Assembly (NCBI RefSeq): GCF_900107305.1
Contig: NZ_FNPL01000007.1
Span: 95,473-159,472, forward strand
From: Thermoactinomyces sp. DSM 45892
GTDB taxonomy: Bacteria; Bacillota; Bacilli; Thermoactinomycetales; Thermoactinomycetaceae
Direction: 5' to 3'
Length of the DNA: 64,000 bases
A program made the translations under genes and the position numbers. Under the pieces are notes generated by a model, which was not told the DNA's origin, did not search any database, and saw only the letters and a program-made list of their open reading frames with translations. Shown one piece after another: positions 1-8,400 of the stretch (the first letter of the stretch is position 1; the number at the start of each line of letters is the position of its first letter).

Positions 1-851
1 TATTGTTTCGGATTAAAACCGTAAAGCAAGATATTAAAAATAATCGATTGAATGTTTGGTGTGAGGGATCCGCGAGTACTGATTTACTTAGTGCCGTTGT
101 GCGTCCTTTCAAACTCTCATCAACCAGCGCCGAAAATGCCTTAAATGTAGTGCTGTCTAATACGGATTGGAAGCTAGGACAAATTGATTATTTAGGGATT
201 AAAGATGTTGATTTTACGGATTACACAAATGCTTTTTCGTCCGTACAGGAGATCGCGTCATTATTTAATGGAGAACTTGAATATGAGGTAATATTCGACG
301 GCTTGAAAGTATCTAAGAAAATAGTCCACCTGCTGACCAGAAGGGGACAAGATACAAAGAAACTTTTTCAATTTAATTTAGATATAGCAGGGATAGAGGT
401 TATCGAGGACACGAAGCAATTGTTTACGGCGATTATTCCAGTAGGAAAGAAAGGGAACGGAGAACCCTTAACACTTACAGGCTATACTCCCTCATTTATC
501 GAAGGAGGATTTGAGAAACAAGCCGATTGGATCGGGAGTAAAGAAGCTTTTAAGATGTATCATTTAAACGGGCGACATCGCTTTTATTATTGGAAAGATG
601 AGAAAGCACAATCACAAGCGGAACTATATAGAAATGGTCTAGCGATGCTAAAAAAGATATCTAGATCAAATGATACGCATAACATGGAAGTGGTTCTACT
701 TGAGAGAGTAACGGGGCTAGAAGCACACAAAGTACGCTTAGGTGATACGGTGAGGATGGACAAGCCTTCGGGTCTACTTGAAGCGAGGGTGAATACATGG
801 GTGCGGAGCTTGACGGATCGTAAAAAGTCTAATGTCTCCCTGGTTACTTAG
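1..851 (+). CDS. prophage tail endopeptidase-like / minor structural protein (5' truncated)
   Basis: The reading frame is open from the window edge, so the true start lies upstream. The visible 280 or so residues align from end to end with the later part of the 362-residue protein at 51291-52379 (shared patterns such as LLS..VRP, DY...L and the GRH/GKH region near the end). That protein carries about 80 residues before the homologous part, which gives the size of the missing piece. The family is the Prophage_tail / Tal-type protein at the tip of siphovirus tails, which can act on the cell wall during infection. It is the last tail gene before the holin. Confidence 0.75.
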   Translation, partial: LFRIKTVKQDIKNNRLNVWCEGSASTDLLSAVVRPFKLSSTSAENALNVVLSNTDWKLGQIDYLGIKDVDFTDYTNAFSSVQEIASLFNGELEYEVIFDGLKVSKKIVHLLTRRGQDTKKLFQFNLDIAGIEVIEDTKQLFTAIIPVGKKGNGEPLTLTGYTPSFIEGGFEKQADWIGSKEAFKMYHLNGRHRFYYWKDEKAQSQAELYRNGLAMLKKISRSNDTHNMEVVLLERVTGLEAHKVRLGDTVRMDKPSGLLEARVNTWVRSLTDRKKSNVSLVT

Positions 852-951
852 CAGCCGCCCACGTTTTCAATACTGACCATTTACGGTTTCTATATAGAAA
901 TTGGTACGATTAAGATAGGTTCATTTTGATGATTGAAGGGAGGTAGATAAT

Positions 952-1362
952 GTGGAATATTGGTTCAAGTTTGCAGTAGCTATTGGCGGTGGAGTTGCTT
1001 CTTATTTGTGGGGCGGATGGTCTGCTATCTTACAGACATTGGTGATCTTTGTAGCATTGGATTATGTGACGGGTGTGATTGCCGCAGGAAAGCATGGAAA
1101 GCTCTCTAGTGAAGTGGGATTTTGGGGAATCCTCACGAAAATAGCTATTTTCGCAGTTATTGCGGTGGCTCATTTGGTAGACAACACATTAGGGAATGGG
1201 CATGCTTTCCGAGATGCAACTATTACTTTTTTCCTCTGTAACGAAGCACTTTCTATACTGGAGAACTCCATTAAATTGAATGTACCCGTTCCAGAGTTTT
1301 TAAAGAAAGCTGTAGAGTCATTAAAAGAAGATGCTAAAAAGGATGTGAAAAAGAATGAGTAA
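952..1362 (+). CDS. phage holin (holin_4 / toxin-secretion type)
   Basis: This 136-residue protein has several membrane segments: residues about 5-20, 24-42 and 62-80, plus a hydrophobic stretch near 88-100. The charged tail is lysine-rich. The layout, with D-Y-x-T-G-V-I-A-A-G after the second segment and a GFWG motif, is that of the Bacteriophage_holin_4 family, which makes the membrane lesion that releases endolysin. The start is GTG at 952 behind a GGGAGGT ribosome-binding site. The gene overlaps the amidase by 8 bases, as expected for a lysis cassette. Confidence 0.85.
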   Translation: MEYWFKFAVAIGGGVASYLWGGWSAILQTLVIFVALDYVTGVIAAGKHGKLSSEVGFWGILTKIAIFAVIAVAHLVDNTLGNGHAFRDATITFFLCNEALSILENSIKLNVPVPEFLKKAVESLKEDAKKDVKKNE

Positions 1363-2155
1363 AAAAATCGTACTTGATCCAGGGCACGGTGGGAGAGATA
1401 GCGGAGCTACTGGATTCGGATTGCTAGAAAAGAATTGGACTCTGGACATAGCAAAGCGAGTGGGTAGCCTTCTAACGAGATATGGAGCCACCGTTTTATA
1501 TACGCGTACTGGTGATAGTTATATAGGTATTAATAATAGAATTGCATTCGCTAATAGCAGGAAAGCGGATTATTATTTCAGCTTTCATATTAACGCAGGA
1601 CGAGGGAAAGGATTTGAGAGTTTCACCAGCGTTAGAGGAAGTAAGGAGAGTAAGCGGATTCAGGGTATTGTTACCAATGATGTACTAACTTTCCTCAAAG
1701 GATACGGAATCGGTGCACATGGGAATTCGATTAAAACAGATAATCTAGCAGCACGGGGACGAATTGGAGTTGTAACCTTTACACATATGCCAGCCGTGTT
1801 GTTCGAAAATCTATTTATTGATACTAAATCTGAAAATGACCTACTGAAATCGGAGGATTTTAAATCGAAGTTAGCGCAAGTATACGCAAATAGTATAGCA
1901 AAATGTGTAGGGTTAAAGGCTACATTCACACCAGTGGCCACGGCATCCAGCCCGTCTTATACACGGCTTTTAAAGCTAAGGAAGCCTATGATGCGTGGAG
2001 ACGATGTGAGGGCCATACAAAGGAAATTAGGTGTGTCAGCGGACGGTATATACGGGCCTGTTACTAGGAATGCGGTAATTAAGTTTCAAAGGAAAGAGCA
2101 AATCCTAGTGGATGGAATTGTAGGAAAGCAAACATGGAGTAGATTGTTTGGATAG
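1355..2155 (+). CDS. N-acetylmuramoyl-L-alanine amidase with peptidoglycan-binding domain (endolysin)
   Basis: The N-terminal Amidase_3 domain (about residues 3-190) has the zinc-site pattern: DPGHGGRD with His11, the Glu of LLEKNW, the His of SFHINAG, and a late Glu in LFENLF. Family members cut the amide bond between N-acetylmuramic acid and the stem peptide. Residues about 200-266 form a PG_binding_1 domain (RGDDVRAIQRKLG, DGIYGPVT). It is paired with the holin upstream. The other prophage's amidase (52956-53549) is homologous but lacks the C-terminal binding domain. Confidence 0.93.
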   Translation: MSKKIVLDPGHGGRDSGATGFGLLEKNWTLDIAKRVGSLLTRYGATVLYTRTGDSYIGINNRIAFANSRKADYYFSFHINAGRGKGFESFTSVRGSKESKRIQGIVTNDVLTFLKGYGIGAHGNSIKTDNLAARGRIGVVTFTHMPAVLFENLFIDTKSENDLLKSEDFKSKLAQVYANSIAKCVGLKATFTPVATASSPSYTRLLKLRKPMMRGDDVRAIQRKLGVSADGIYGPVTRNAVIKFQRKEQILVDGIVGKQTWSRLFG

Positions 2156-2159
2156 GGAT

Positions 2160-2187
2160 GGGATGCTAATTTAGTATCCCGTTTTTC
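2160..2187 (+). terminator. terminator of prophage 1 lysis genes
   Basis: An inverted repeat (GGGATGCT / AGTATCCC) directly after the amidase stop is followed by GTTTTT. Confidence 0.8.
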
Positions 2188-2220
2188 TTTATCTTTTTCC
2201 AAATGATGGAGAATAGAAAG

Positions 2221-2248
2221 AAAAGAGAGCCTCTATATAAAAGGCTCT
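2221..2248 (-). terminator. terminator of the leftward XRE-TPR regulator
   Basis: Read on the minus strand, AGAGCC and GGCTCT pair around an AT-rich loop and are followed by CTTTTCTTT, just after the regulator's stop. Confidence 0.65.
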
Positions 2249-2262
2249 GTAGTAAATTGTCT

Positions 2263-3672
2263 TTAAGTTCCTGGAGGATCAGATACATAAATTTTGGTAG
2301 GATTTGCTTGAGAAGATAGTGTGAACATATCGCCGTCACTCCTTCCTTGTAACTTTTGCAAAATTGAAATTAAACGATCTGAAAACATGGTGATATCGGA
2401 TCCAATCTTCGTTGAACAGGCTACTAATTTGATAACTAAGATGTTTTCTTGACTTGAGAATTCATGCTTTTCTGCAAGTACAAGAGCTTGAGTATACTTG
2501 ATCTCAGCATTTTTCAAATCGCTCTGCTTTACATAGTAGTCACCAAAAGAAATAAATGCCTCACAAGTGCGTAGAGCATCATTTGTTTTCTTACCTAATT
2601 TTACTGCTTTCTTTAAATTGTCTAATGCTTTTTCTTTTTTGTCAAGAATCGTATACAATTCCCCGATTTGTTTATATGTTTTGACAGCGAGATACTCCCT
2701 CTGGATTTTGTCTTTTAATTTGAGGGCTTCTAAGAAACATCGTTCTGCTTGACTCCACTTTTTCAAGCTCATATAGCTGGCTCCCAAAACTGTCCATAAG
2801 TCAAACAAACGTTCAAAGTTACTTTCAATGCGTGCTAACTCAATACCTTGTAATGCATGCTGGGCAGCTTCTTCATACCGTTCTGTTCGGTTTAGTAATT
2901 CTGCATACAGATCGGACATGTTTAACAATACTGATGTTGATTCAATGTTGTTTCTCTGTGTGTTTAGTTCATTTAGAGCTACCAACGCTTCTTCTATACG
3001 GTTTAGGTTCTTTAGGTAGATAACCTTACTAACTAACAAAACGTATAGACAATATTGTCTTTCTCCATTTTGAATGAATAAGTCTAAGCCATTTTGTACA
3101 TATTGAAGTGCTTTTCGTAAATCGTTTTCATAGTGAGCTATACGGCCTAACTCTTGATAACATGCTGATAATAGGTTGTTGCTTCTTTGTATAGAGTATG
3201 ATTGCTCAATTTCGATTGACTTAGTAAAGCACAGAATAGCTTGTTGCCAGTTTTTTTTCTCTAAGTAATATTTTCCTTTGAGATACGAGACTTTGGATAT
3301 GAGAGGGTGACTTTTAGATAAATCCAACAGATTCAATCTTTCAAATCCTTCCTCTAAATCTACTCGATCTAGGGTATGCTCAATGGTTACTAGCTCGAAA
3401 GACAATTCCTCTTCCGTAATTTCTTTACACTGATTCCCCAAGTTCAATAACTTACGAATATCCATAGCGACTATATCACACCAATAACGTAGCTTGTTCA
3501 TACCGATCTTATATCCACCATTTTCAATATGTGAAATCGTTCCAGTTGATATTTTTCCATCAGATTGATTGGCCAGTGCTTCTTGACTGTTTTCACCCTG
3601 CAAGGATGTTCTTGCTACTTTTAAAGCTCTTCCCATTTCTTTTGTAATATAGATAGAGTCCCTTTTTTTCAT
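2263..3672 (-). CDS. XRE-TPR transcriptional regulator, RRNPP-like (module 1)
   Basis: This is a 469-residue protein with an N-terminal XRE helix-turn-helix (about residues 10-70: MGRALKVART, ISTGTISHIENG). The rest is a long array of tetratricopeptide-like helical hairpins, for example the AQHALQGIELARI and EALKLKDKIQ segments. This layout is that of the RRNPP regulators (PlcR, NprR, AimR relatives), which bind short exported peptides; the link here is inferred from architecture. The start was placed at the ATG at 3672 because GAGGTGGG lies 8 bases upstream. The last 20 or so residues extend past the end of the paralogue at 59549-60895, and an in-frame ATG with its own AAGGAG site precedes them. 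It is divergent from the DUF3970-like gene at 3927. Confidence 0.82.
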   Translation of the reverse strand: MKKRDSIYITKEMGRALKVARTSLQGENSQEALANQSDGKISTGTISHIENGGYKIGMNKLRYWCDIVAMDIRKLLNLGNQCKEITEEELSFELVTIEHTLDRVDLEEGFERLNLLDLSKSHPLISKVSYLKGKYYLEKKNWQQAILCFTKSIEIEQSYSIQRSNNLLSACYQELGRIAHYENDLRKALQYVQNGLDLFIQNGERQYCLYVLLVSKVIYLKNLNRIEEALVALNELNTQRNNIESTSVLLNMSDLYAELLNRTERYEEAAQHALQGIELARIESNFERLFDLWTVLGASYMSLKKWSQAERCFLEALKLKDKIQREYLAVKTYKQIGELYTILDKKEKALDNLKKAVKLGKKTNDALRTCEAFISFGDYYVKQSDLKNAEIKYTQALVLAEKHEFSSQENILVIKLVACSTKIGSDITMFSDRLISILQKLQGRSDGDMFTLSSQANPTKIYVSDPPGT

Positions 3673-3926
3673 GCTATTTTCCCACCTCAAAAAAATTTTT
3701 TCTCCTAAAAAGAGGCCCTTCAAGGCGTATTTCAATGAAGAATCAATTTTATTAACTACTTTTGTCTGAAGATCTAGAGGCGAAGACTGATTATTTATAT
3801 ATAAAACTGAAACTTTTGTATATTATATCACATTTTAAATATTTGTAGAATAATTAATCGGTGTGGAATAATGAAAACAGGTTATAGTAATTGCTTATTG
3901 GTATGGAAATGAAAGGAGCATTTACA

Positions 3927-4295
3927 ATGGTAGAAATTCAAGTGACAGGCCCTAAAGAAGAGGTTCAATCGGTTGTGTCAGAGTTGTACCGTAGCCCTAG
4001 CTTAGAGGTACTAAAAGAAGAGTCTGGATGCAAAATTGAAGATGAAAATGTGCGTAATAGTGTGAGGTGCTTTGTTGATTATTTGCCTGATAAACGGACA
4101 AGCTTAGTTCAGATTATTAAGACGGATGAACAGAAGGTTGACTTTAAAATGTTTGACACGGTTGAAGCAGTCGAATTTAAAGGGATAAAAGTGTATCGGG
4201 GAAGAGAAGTCGACATTTTCAGTCTCATACAAGAAGAAAAGGAAGGTTTTTTACTTTGGATGAAGCTTAAAAAAATCTTTAGCCATCTAGATTGA
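3927..4295 (+). CDS. small DUF3970-like protein (module 1)
   Basis: This 122-residue protein begins MVEIQVTGPKEEVQSVVSEL, the beta-strand/helix pattern I associate with DUF3970 (V-x-V-x-G-x-x-E-x-V, then a helix). The family's function is unknown to me. The start is the ATG at 3927 because AAAGGAG sits just upstream; the earlier ATG has no site. The first 55 residues are clearly homologous to the product of 61430-61696 (both have ELYRS and a RYLP/DYLP motif). Both genes are divergent from an XRE-TPR regulator, so this is a duplicated module. The C-terminal half is unique to this copy. Confidence 0.7.
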   Translation: MVEIQVTGPKEEVQSVVSELYRSPSLEVLKEESGCKIEDENVRNSVRCFVDYLPDKRTSLVQIIKTDEQKVDFKMFDTVEAVEFKGIKVYRGREVDIFSLIQEEKEGFLLWMKLKKIFSHLD

Positions 4296-4569
4296 ACACA
4301 ACTAGGAGAGAGGGGGGATGCTCCATGTAGACAAGCAGTAGCAAATCTATTACACCTAGTAAGCTGTCGACCCTGTTATATGGCTTTTAAGTAAATATGA
4401 GGGATGTAGAGAAGGGTAAGCTCGTCCTTTGTATTTTGGTTCATGGCAATATGATTCAAAGCTTGCAAGGAATATGAGGATTAGTTTATGTCGTAGGTTT
4501 GTGATGTTTGGGTGTGTTTGAAATGTACACATGTAGTCCTAAATATTTATGACAAAGGGGATAGTCATT

Positions 4570-5232
4570 ATGAAAAAAGGTTTAGCTTTTATTTTTGCTC
4601 TAGCTGTTGCTTCTACCTCACTCATAGCACCTAATACTTTTGCAAGTGAAATTAAGAAAAAAGAAGGTGAAAGAGTAGAAGGTGTTTATGTCAGAGATGA
4701 AAAAGGTTCATTAAAGAAGGTATCAGAGCAGGAGTTGGAGAACATGTCAAAACCAACCCCATTTAATGGAGGACGTTTTAAGCCACAAAGAGAAGTGTGT
4801 GACCCCCATCATACGTATGATGCAAGCCGCACTTCTAATTTTAGCTTGGCTATTATGGGAACAGTCGGATTTAACCATACAGACAGAGATATGCAACATA
4901 CATCATCTATTAAAAAAACCGTGAAAGTGGGCACGGAGGTGAGCGGTACGGTAGAGGGTAGTGCCGAATGGAATGCACTTGGTGGAAAGGTTGGCGCAAA
5001 GGTCTCAGCAGGATCAAAACTTGTAAACGAGGTAACGATTGAAAGAAGTGATGCAGTAACTTTTCCAATACCACCTAAGCGTAGAGGTTGGGTAGATTAC
5101 GGTACGATAAAAGAAACATGGAGTGGCTATTTATATTACGTAACTCCATCATGTGGCATACAGAATAAAAAGTATGTGAAGGTGTATCTCCCTCGCAGAG
5201 ATGCGTATAATGCTAGAACAGGAAGTCTATAA
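4570..5232 (+). CDS. secreted protein of unknown function
   Basis: This 220-residue protein has a clear signal peptide (MKKGLAFIFALAVASTSL, cleavage near TFAS). Residues about 80-165 are rich in Ser, Thr and Gly with alternating polar and hydrophobic residues (TVKVGTEVSGTVEGSAEW), a beta-strand pattern that recalls aerolysin/ETX-type pore formers. I cannot assign the family. There are two Cys (in REVCDPHH and PSCGIQ). The start is the ATG at 4570 behind AAAGGGGAT. It lies downstream of the DUF3970-like gene after a 274-base gap, and a lipoprotein gene follows closely. Confidence 0.65.
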   Translation: MKKGLAFIFALAVASTSLIAPNTFASEIKKKEGERVEGVYVRDEKGSLKKVSEQELENMSKPTPFNGGRFKPQREVCDPHHTYDASRTSNFSLAIMGTVGFNHTDRDMQHTSSIKKTVKVGTEVSGTVEGSAEWNALGGKVGAKVSAGSKLVNEVTIERSDAVTFPIPPKRRGWVDYGTIKETWSGYLYYVTPSCGIQNKKYVKVYLPRRDAYNARTGSL

Positions 5233-5267
5233 GGGTAAAACATTTTTAGAAATGAGGAAAACTCTCG

Positions 5268-6074
5268 ATGAAAAAATTCTTATGTTTGTGTGCATGCTTG
5301 TTATTAGTGGGATGTCAAACGAAGCCCTCAAATGGTGCTACCAACGATAAGGAGAGTCGAGAAGTAGTTAAAAATGTTTCTTACGCTGTCAAGGAAGCTT
5401 CTCTTGAACTGAGGAAGAAGCCCGATCAAGGTGTCTTGAATCAAGTGACTTGGACAAACTCCGATAAAAAAGAGGTGACCCCCTCTAAAAAGGATATATT
5501 GTTTTATGTCACTTACAACAATGAAAGTACAACAGTAGCGAAAGTGCCAGATGTGTCGATTCCTACTTATTATGTATTTCAACAAGTTCCCGATGAAGAA
5601 GGACAGGAAAAGGGCTGGCGAGTTAAGGGTGTAATGGATGCAGTGGTGGATAAAAGCGATTCATTTAAGGAAGAATCGTCCCAACTTAAGCTTCCAATGC
5701 AGGATTATGTAGCAGGCAATTTTAAGGATGAAAAAAATAAACAAAAGGTAATGTGGGTATTTGCAGGAGAAAAGCAGGTTGTATTAATACAGAAGTATCC
5801 TTATTCTGTTCAGGTTAAACCAGACAACCAAGTAAAGAATTCCCCACTACCAAAACTCCCTGTAGGGAATTTTGACCCTGCTGATCCAAATAAACCCGAA
5901 GATTTGAAAGACCGTGATTTTAAATATTTTCAAGGTGCATATAAACAATCCATTCTTTATTATAAAGACAATGGAAACCTCGTTTGGATTAGTGGTAATA
6001 TCTCTGAATCCGAAATCAAGAAACTAGCAGAGTCCTTGCCTACTGCGAAATCACCTAATTTTCCTTTGAAGTAG
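5268..6074 (+). CDS. lipoprotein of unknown function
   Basis: This 268-residue protein has a type II signal peptide with a lipobox (LLLVGC, lipidated Cys16). The mature part is soluble and charged, with no domain I recognise. It follows the secreted protein by 35 bases with a GAGG site, so the two are probably co-transcribed. A surface lipoprotein in prophage cargo next to a secreted protein could be an immunity or exclusion factor; that is inference only. Confidence 0.7.
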   Translation: MKKFLCLCACLLLVGCQTKPSNGATNDKESREVVKNVSYAVKEASLELRKKPDQGVLNQVTWTNSDKKEVTPSKKDILFYVTYNNESTTVAKVPDVSIPTYYVFQQVPDEEGQEKGWRVKGVMDAVVDKSDSFKEESSQLKLPMQDYVAGNFKDEKNKQKVMWVFAGEKQVVLIQKYPYSVQVKPDNQVKNSPLPKLPVGNFDPADPNKPEDLKDRDFKYFQGAYKQSILYYKDNGNLVWISGNISESEIKKLAESLPTAKSPNFPLK

Positions 6075-6272
6075 GTAAGCGACTACCTAAGGGCTTGTAC
6101 GCCCATCAACTAAATAACTAGGGAGATAGAGGTGTGAATCCTTTATCTCCTTTTTATTATTGATAATATTCGATAACATACTATAAAATTAGTAGATTGT
6201 AGAAATATACTATATACATATAACACGAGGGAGGAACTACGAAGGTAAACATATCTTTGTGGCAGTTACTTT

Positions 6273-7610
6273 ATGAAGATCAAGATATTCTCAAAAGCAA
6301 TATTCATCATGATGGTTCTTTTATTAGGGTTGGGCTTCATTGGAAACGGAACTGTGTATGCGGTAGATTTTGATATAAACGTGCCACAGATACAGTCAGA
6401 CTTTCCCACAGACTTAGCAGGTACTCCTACTACAGAAATTTCTTGGTGGGATAAAACTAAGCAAGGTGTCTCTGATGGATGGGATTGGCTAACAGACAAA
6501 GGAGAAAAAGCATGGGATTGGACGAAAGAAGTAGCAAGCGATGCATGGGACTGGACTAAGGGAGTAGCTGGCGATGTCTGGGATTACATTATGGAAAACA
6601 AAGTGCTTAGTGTAATCGTCCTTACCATACTTGGTATACTAGCTGTAATAGCAGGCATTCTTATAGGTATTCCCTTGCTTGTAGCTGGTGGTGTTGGATC
6701 GTTAGCAGGCATGGGGATTATGGGACTTGTTTCATGGCTAAGTAGTGACAATGGTTTCATGAGCGATGGAATGTTGAAGGATATGATTATAGGTGGCCTA
6801 GGCGGTATACTATCTGCCCCATTAGGTGAATGGATTGCAGGTTCTAAGTTGGCCACTTGGATTGCCTCAAAGATCAATATTTCTTGGTTACAAAGTGCAT
6901 TCCCTCGCATCTTTGGTGGTTCTGTAGCTGGTGGAGCAGACCAAGGCATTATGGACTTTCTAAGTAGTGGGAAGTTCAACTGGAAAAATACTTTAATAGC
7001 TTTCATGTTCGGTGGCGGTGTTGTCGCTGGTGGCAGTTATGTAGCTACCCATTTAGATGATGTTGTTAAGGGCATCAATAGTATAGATATATCTTTTGCA
7101 ACAGAGTTATTTGCAGATGGTACAGCTTCCGCCCCCAAGACGCTAGGAGATACGGATTTAGGCCAATGGTTGCAGAAGATAGAAGTAGGTATAAAAGCGA
7201 CACAGCGCAGAAATAGCCCAGGAATAGCAACAGGTCAAAACCTAAAAGAAGTAGATAAGATGATGCGTGGCACGGAAGGTAATGTGGGGATAATAGGGAA
7301 AGATGTAGGGGATCAGCTTATAGGAAAGAACTATAAGAATTTTGATGAATTTCGTCAAGACTTCTGGAAGTCAGTAGCAAATTCAAAACATAGAGATGAA
7401 TTTGGGGCATCAAATGTAAGTAGAATGGAAAAGGGTTTTGCTCCCATAGTGACTAAATCCCAAGTTCATGGGAAAATAAAGTCCTATGTTCTTCATCATA
7501 GAACGCCTATTCACGCAGGAGGAGAAGTATACGATTTGGATAATTTACTTGTTGTGACTCCTAAAATGCATCAGGAGATTTTAGACAAGAAATATCACTT
7601 TGGTAATTAA
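6273..7610 (+). CDS. secreted polymorphic toxin with colicin E-type HNH DNase domain
   Basis: This 445-residue protein has a signal peptide (cleavage near VYA, residue 30), then the segment FPTDLAG...TEISWWDK shared with the toxin at 31034-32893. Trp-rich repeats follow, then hydrophobic segments (about residues 110-150 and 170-260). Residues about 310-445 match colicin E DNase domains: RRNSPGIATG, NFDEFRQDFW, and the core HHRTPIHAGGEVYDLDN with His408/His409 and His433. This family makes metal-dependent double-strand cuts in DNA. The last metal-binding His of colicin E9 (H131) falls on Leu437; His442 lies further on. A colicin-type immunity gene follows by 12 bases. No strong ribosome-binding site lies directly before this ATG. 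Confidence 0.88.
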   Translation: MKIKIFSKAIFIMMVLLLGLGFIGNGTVYAVDFDINVPQIQSDFPTDLAGTPTTEISWWDKTKQGVSDGWDWLTDKGEKAWDWTKEVASDAWDWTKGVAGDVWDYIMENKVLSVIVLTILGILAVIAGILIGIPLLVAGGVGSLAGMGIMGLVSWLSSDNGFMSDGMLKDMIIGGLGGILSAPLGEWIAGSKLATWIASKINISWLQSAFPRIFGGSVAGGADQGIMDFLSSGKFNWKNTLIAFMFGGGVVAGGSYVATHLDDVVKGINSIDISFATELFADGTASAPKTLGDTDLGQWLQKIEVGIKATQRRNSPGIATGQNLKEVDKMMRGTEGNVGIIGKDVGDQLIGKNYKNFDEFRQDFWKSVANSKHRDEFGASNVSRMEKGFAPIVTKSQVHGKIKSYVLHHRTPIHAGGEVYDLDNLLVVTPKMHQEILDKKYHFGN

Positions 7611-7622
7611 GGAGTTGGATAA

Positions 7623-7841
7623 ATGAAAACAATAAAAACAAGGGATGAATTAGTAGAAATCGTTCGTAAGATCATGAATTCAGAGGGTACAGAAGAGGAG
7701 CTCGATGAAATGATTGATCTTTTTAATCAAAATGTCCCTCATCCAGAAGCAAGTGATTTGATTTTTTGGGATAATAGAAATCTAACTGTTGAAGAAATAG
7801 TGGAAGAAGCATTAAATTATAAACCAATCATTCTTCCATAG
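7623..7841 (+). CDS. colicin/pyocin DNase immunity protein (Im family)
   Basis: This acidic 72-residue protein matches the colicin E immunity family: a first helix with TRDELVEIVRKI, then the acidic E-E-E-L-D...F helix and the specificity-loop signature HPEASDLIFW (HPSGSDLIYY in Im9). Im proteins bind the DNase domain of the cognate toxin tightly and protect the producer cell. The gene lies 12 bases after the DNase toxin with AAGGAG before its ATG, as in colicin operons. It is slightly shorter than Im9 (86 residues), missing part of the C-terminus. Confidence 0.88.
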   Translation: MKTIKTRDELVEIVRKIMNSEGTEEELDEMIDLFNQNVPHPEASDLIFWDNRNLTVEEIVEEALNYKPIILP

Positions 7842-7861
7842 AACGTTGTAAATAGTAGAAA

Positions 7862-7890
7862 GATGGGGATTAATAAAACCCATCTCTTTT
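7862..7890 (+). terminator. terminator after toxin-immunity pair
   Basis: GATGGG and CCCATC pair around an A-rich loop and are followed by TCTTTT. Confidence 0.7.
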
Positions 7891-8032
7891 ATGTCTAACA
7901 AAAAAAGCCAGCACAAGCGATGTGACAGTAGCTACGATTTTAATTCTTAAATAAATTGATTTATTTTTTTGATTATTTAATTGATGCAACCATAATTATT
8001 TAGTTTTTTTCAGTATATATAGGTGTTTTCTC

Positions 8033-8061
8033 TTGATTGAGAACGTATGTTCTGATATAAT
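8033..8061 (+). promoter_or_regulatory. sigma-A promoter with LexA (SOS) box in the spacer
   Basis: TTGATT at 8033-8038 and TATAAT at 8056-8061 are separated by 17 bp. Inside the spacer lies GAACGTATGTTC (8041-8052), a perfect palindrome of the Bacillus LexA/DinR form GAAC-N4-GTTC. A repressor bound there would block the promoter, so transcription to the right should be DNA-damage inducible. The 7842-8212 interval otherwise holds only the upstream terminator and AT-rich sequence. Confidence 0.75.
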
Positions 8062-8212
8062 TATATGTATAAATAATAGAAATATTGGTTTTGAAAAATA
8101 ATCTTTAGGGAATTATGGAAAATAACCAATTTTGTCGGATGATAAGGCGTGATCTAGTTTGATTTGGTAGTGGGTTCGCATCAATTACATAAGACAGGAG
8201 CCTTAACTAACT

Positions 8213-8359
8213 ATGCCTAAAAACGATCATGTAAAGTATTTGATTTATTTGGTATGTAAAAAATACAATGTGCCCTACACTCTCAATTTCGGCGAATTAC
8301 AAAACTCGCTTGAAGGGAAAGCTGATAATTGCATACTTGTTAAAATGAGCGAGTTGTAG
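8213..8359 (+). CDS. small SOS-controlled protein, 48 residues, unknown
   Basis: The ATG at 8213 lies behind CAGGAG and encodes MPKNDHVKYLIYLVCKKYNV... ending KMSEL. It has a mixed hydrophobic N-terminal helix and two Cys. It lies about 150 bases after the promoter with a LexA box and is followed at once by a strong terminator, so it is a self-contained unit of about 330 nt. I recognise no family. The transcript could also act as an RNA; the coding call rests on the ribosome-binding site and the position between promoter and terminator. Confidence 0.55.
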   Translation: MPKNDHVKYLIYLVCKKYNVPYTLNFGELQNSLEGKADNCILVKMSEL

Positions 8360-8365
8360 GGAAAG

Positions 8366-8400
8366 GCGATTGTACCATTTTTGGTATAGTCGCTATTTTT
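8366..8400 (+). terminator. terminator of the SOS-controlled small gene
   Basis: GCGATTGTACCA pairs with TGGTATAGTCGC (with G-U pairs) and is followed by TATTTTTTATT. From here to comGB (8590) there is only AT-rich sequence. Confidence 0.75.

Larger units (their letters stand above)
1..8100. mobile_element. right end of prophage 1 (partial, cut by window)
   Basis: A tail endopeptidase-like protein, a holin and an amidase in the order typical of siphovirus late genes are followed by cargo genes: regulator, secreted protein, lipoprotein and nuclease toxin with immunity. The left part lies outside the window. The right boundary is not marked by any repeat I can recognise; it must lie between the immunity gene ending at 7841 and comGB at 8590. 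The tail protein and amidase are homologous to those of the complete prophage at 23.4-62.6 kb, so the two phages are related. Confidence 0.75.
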
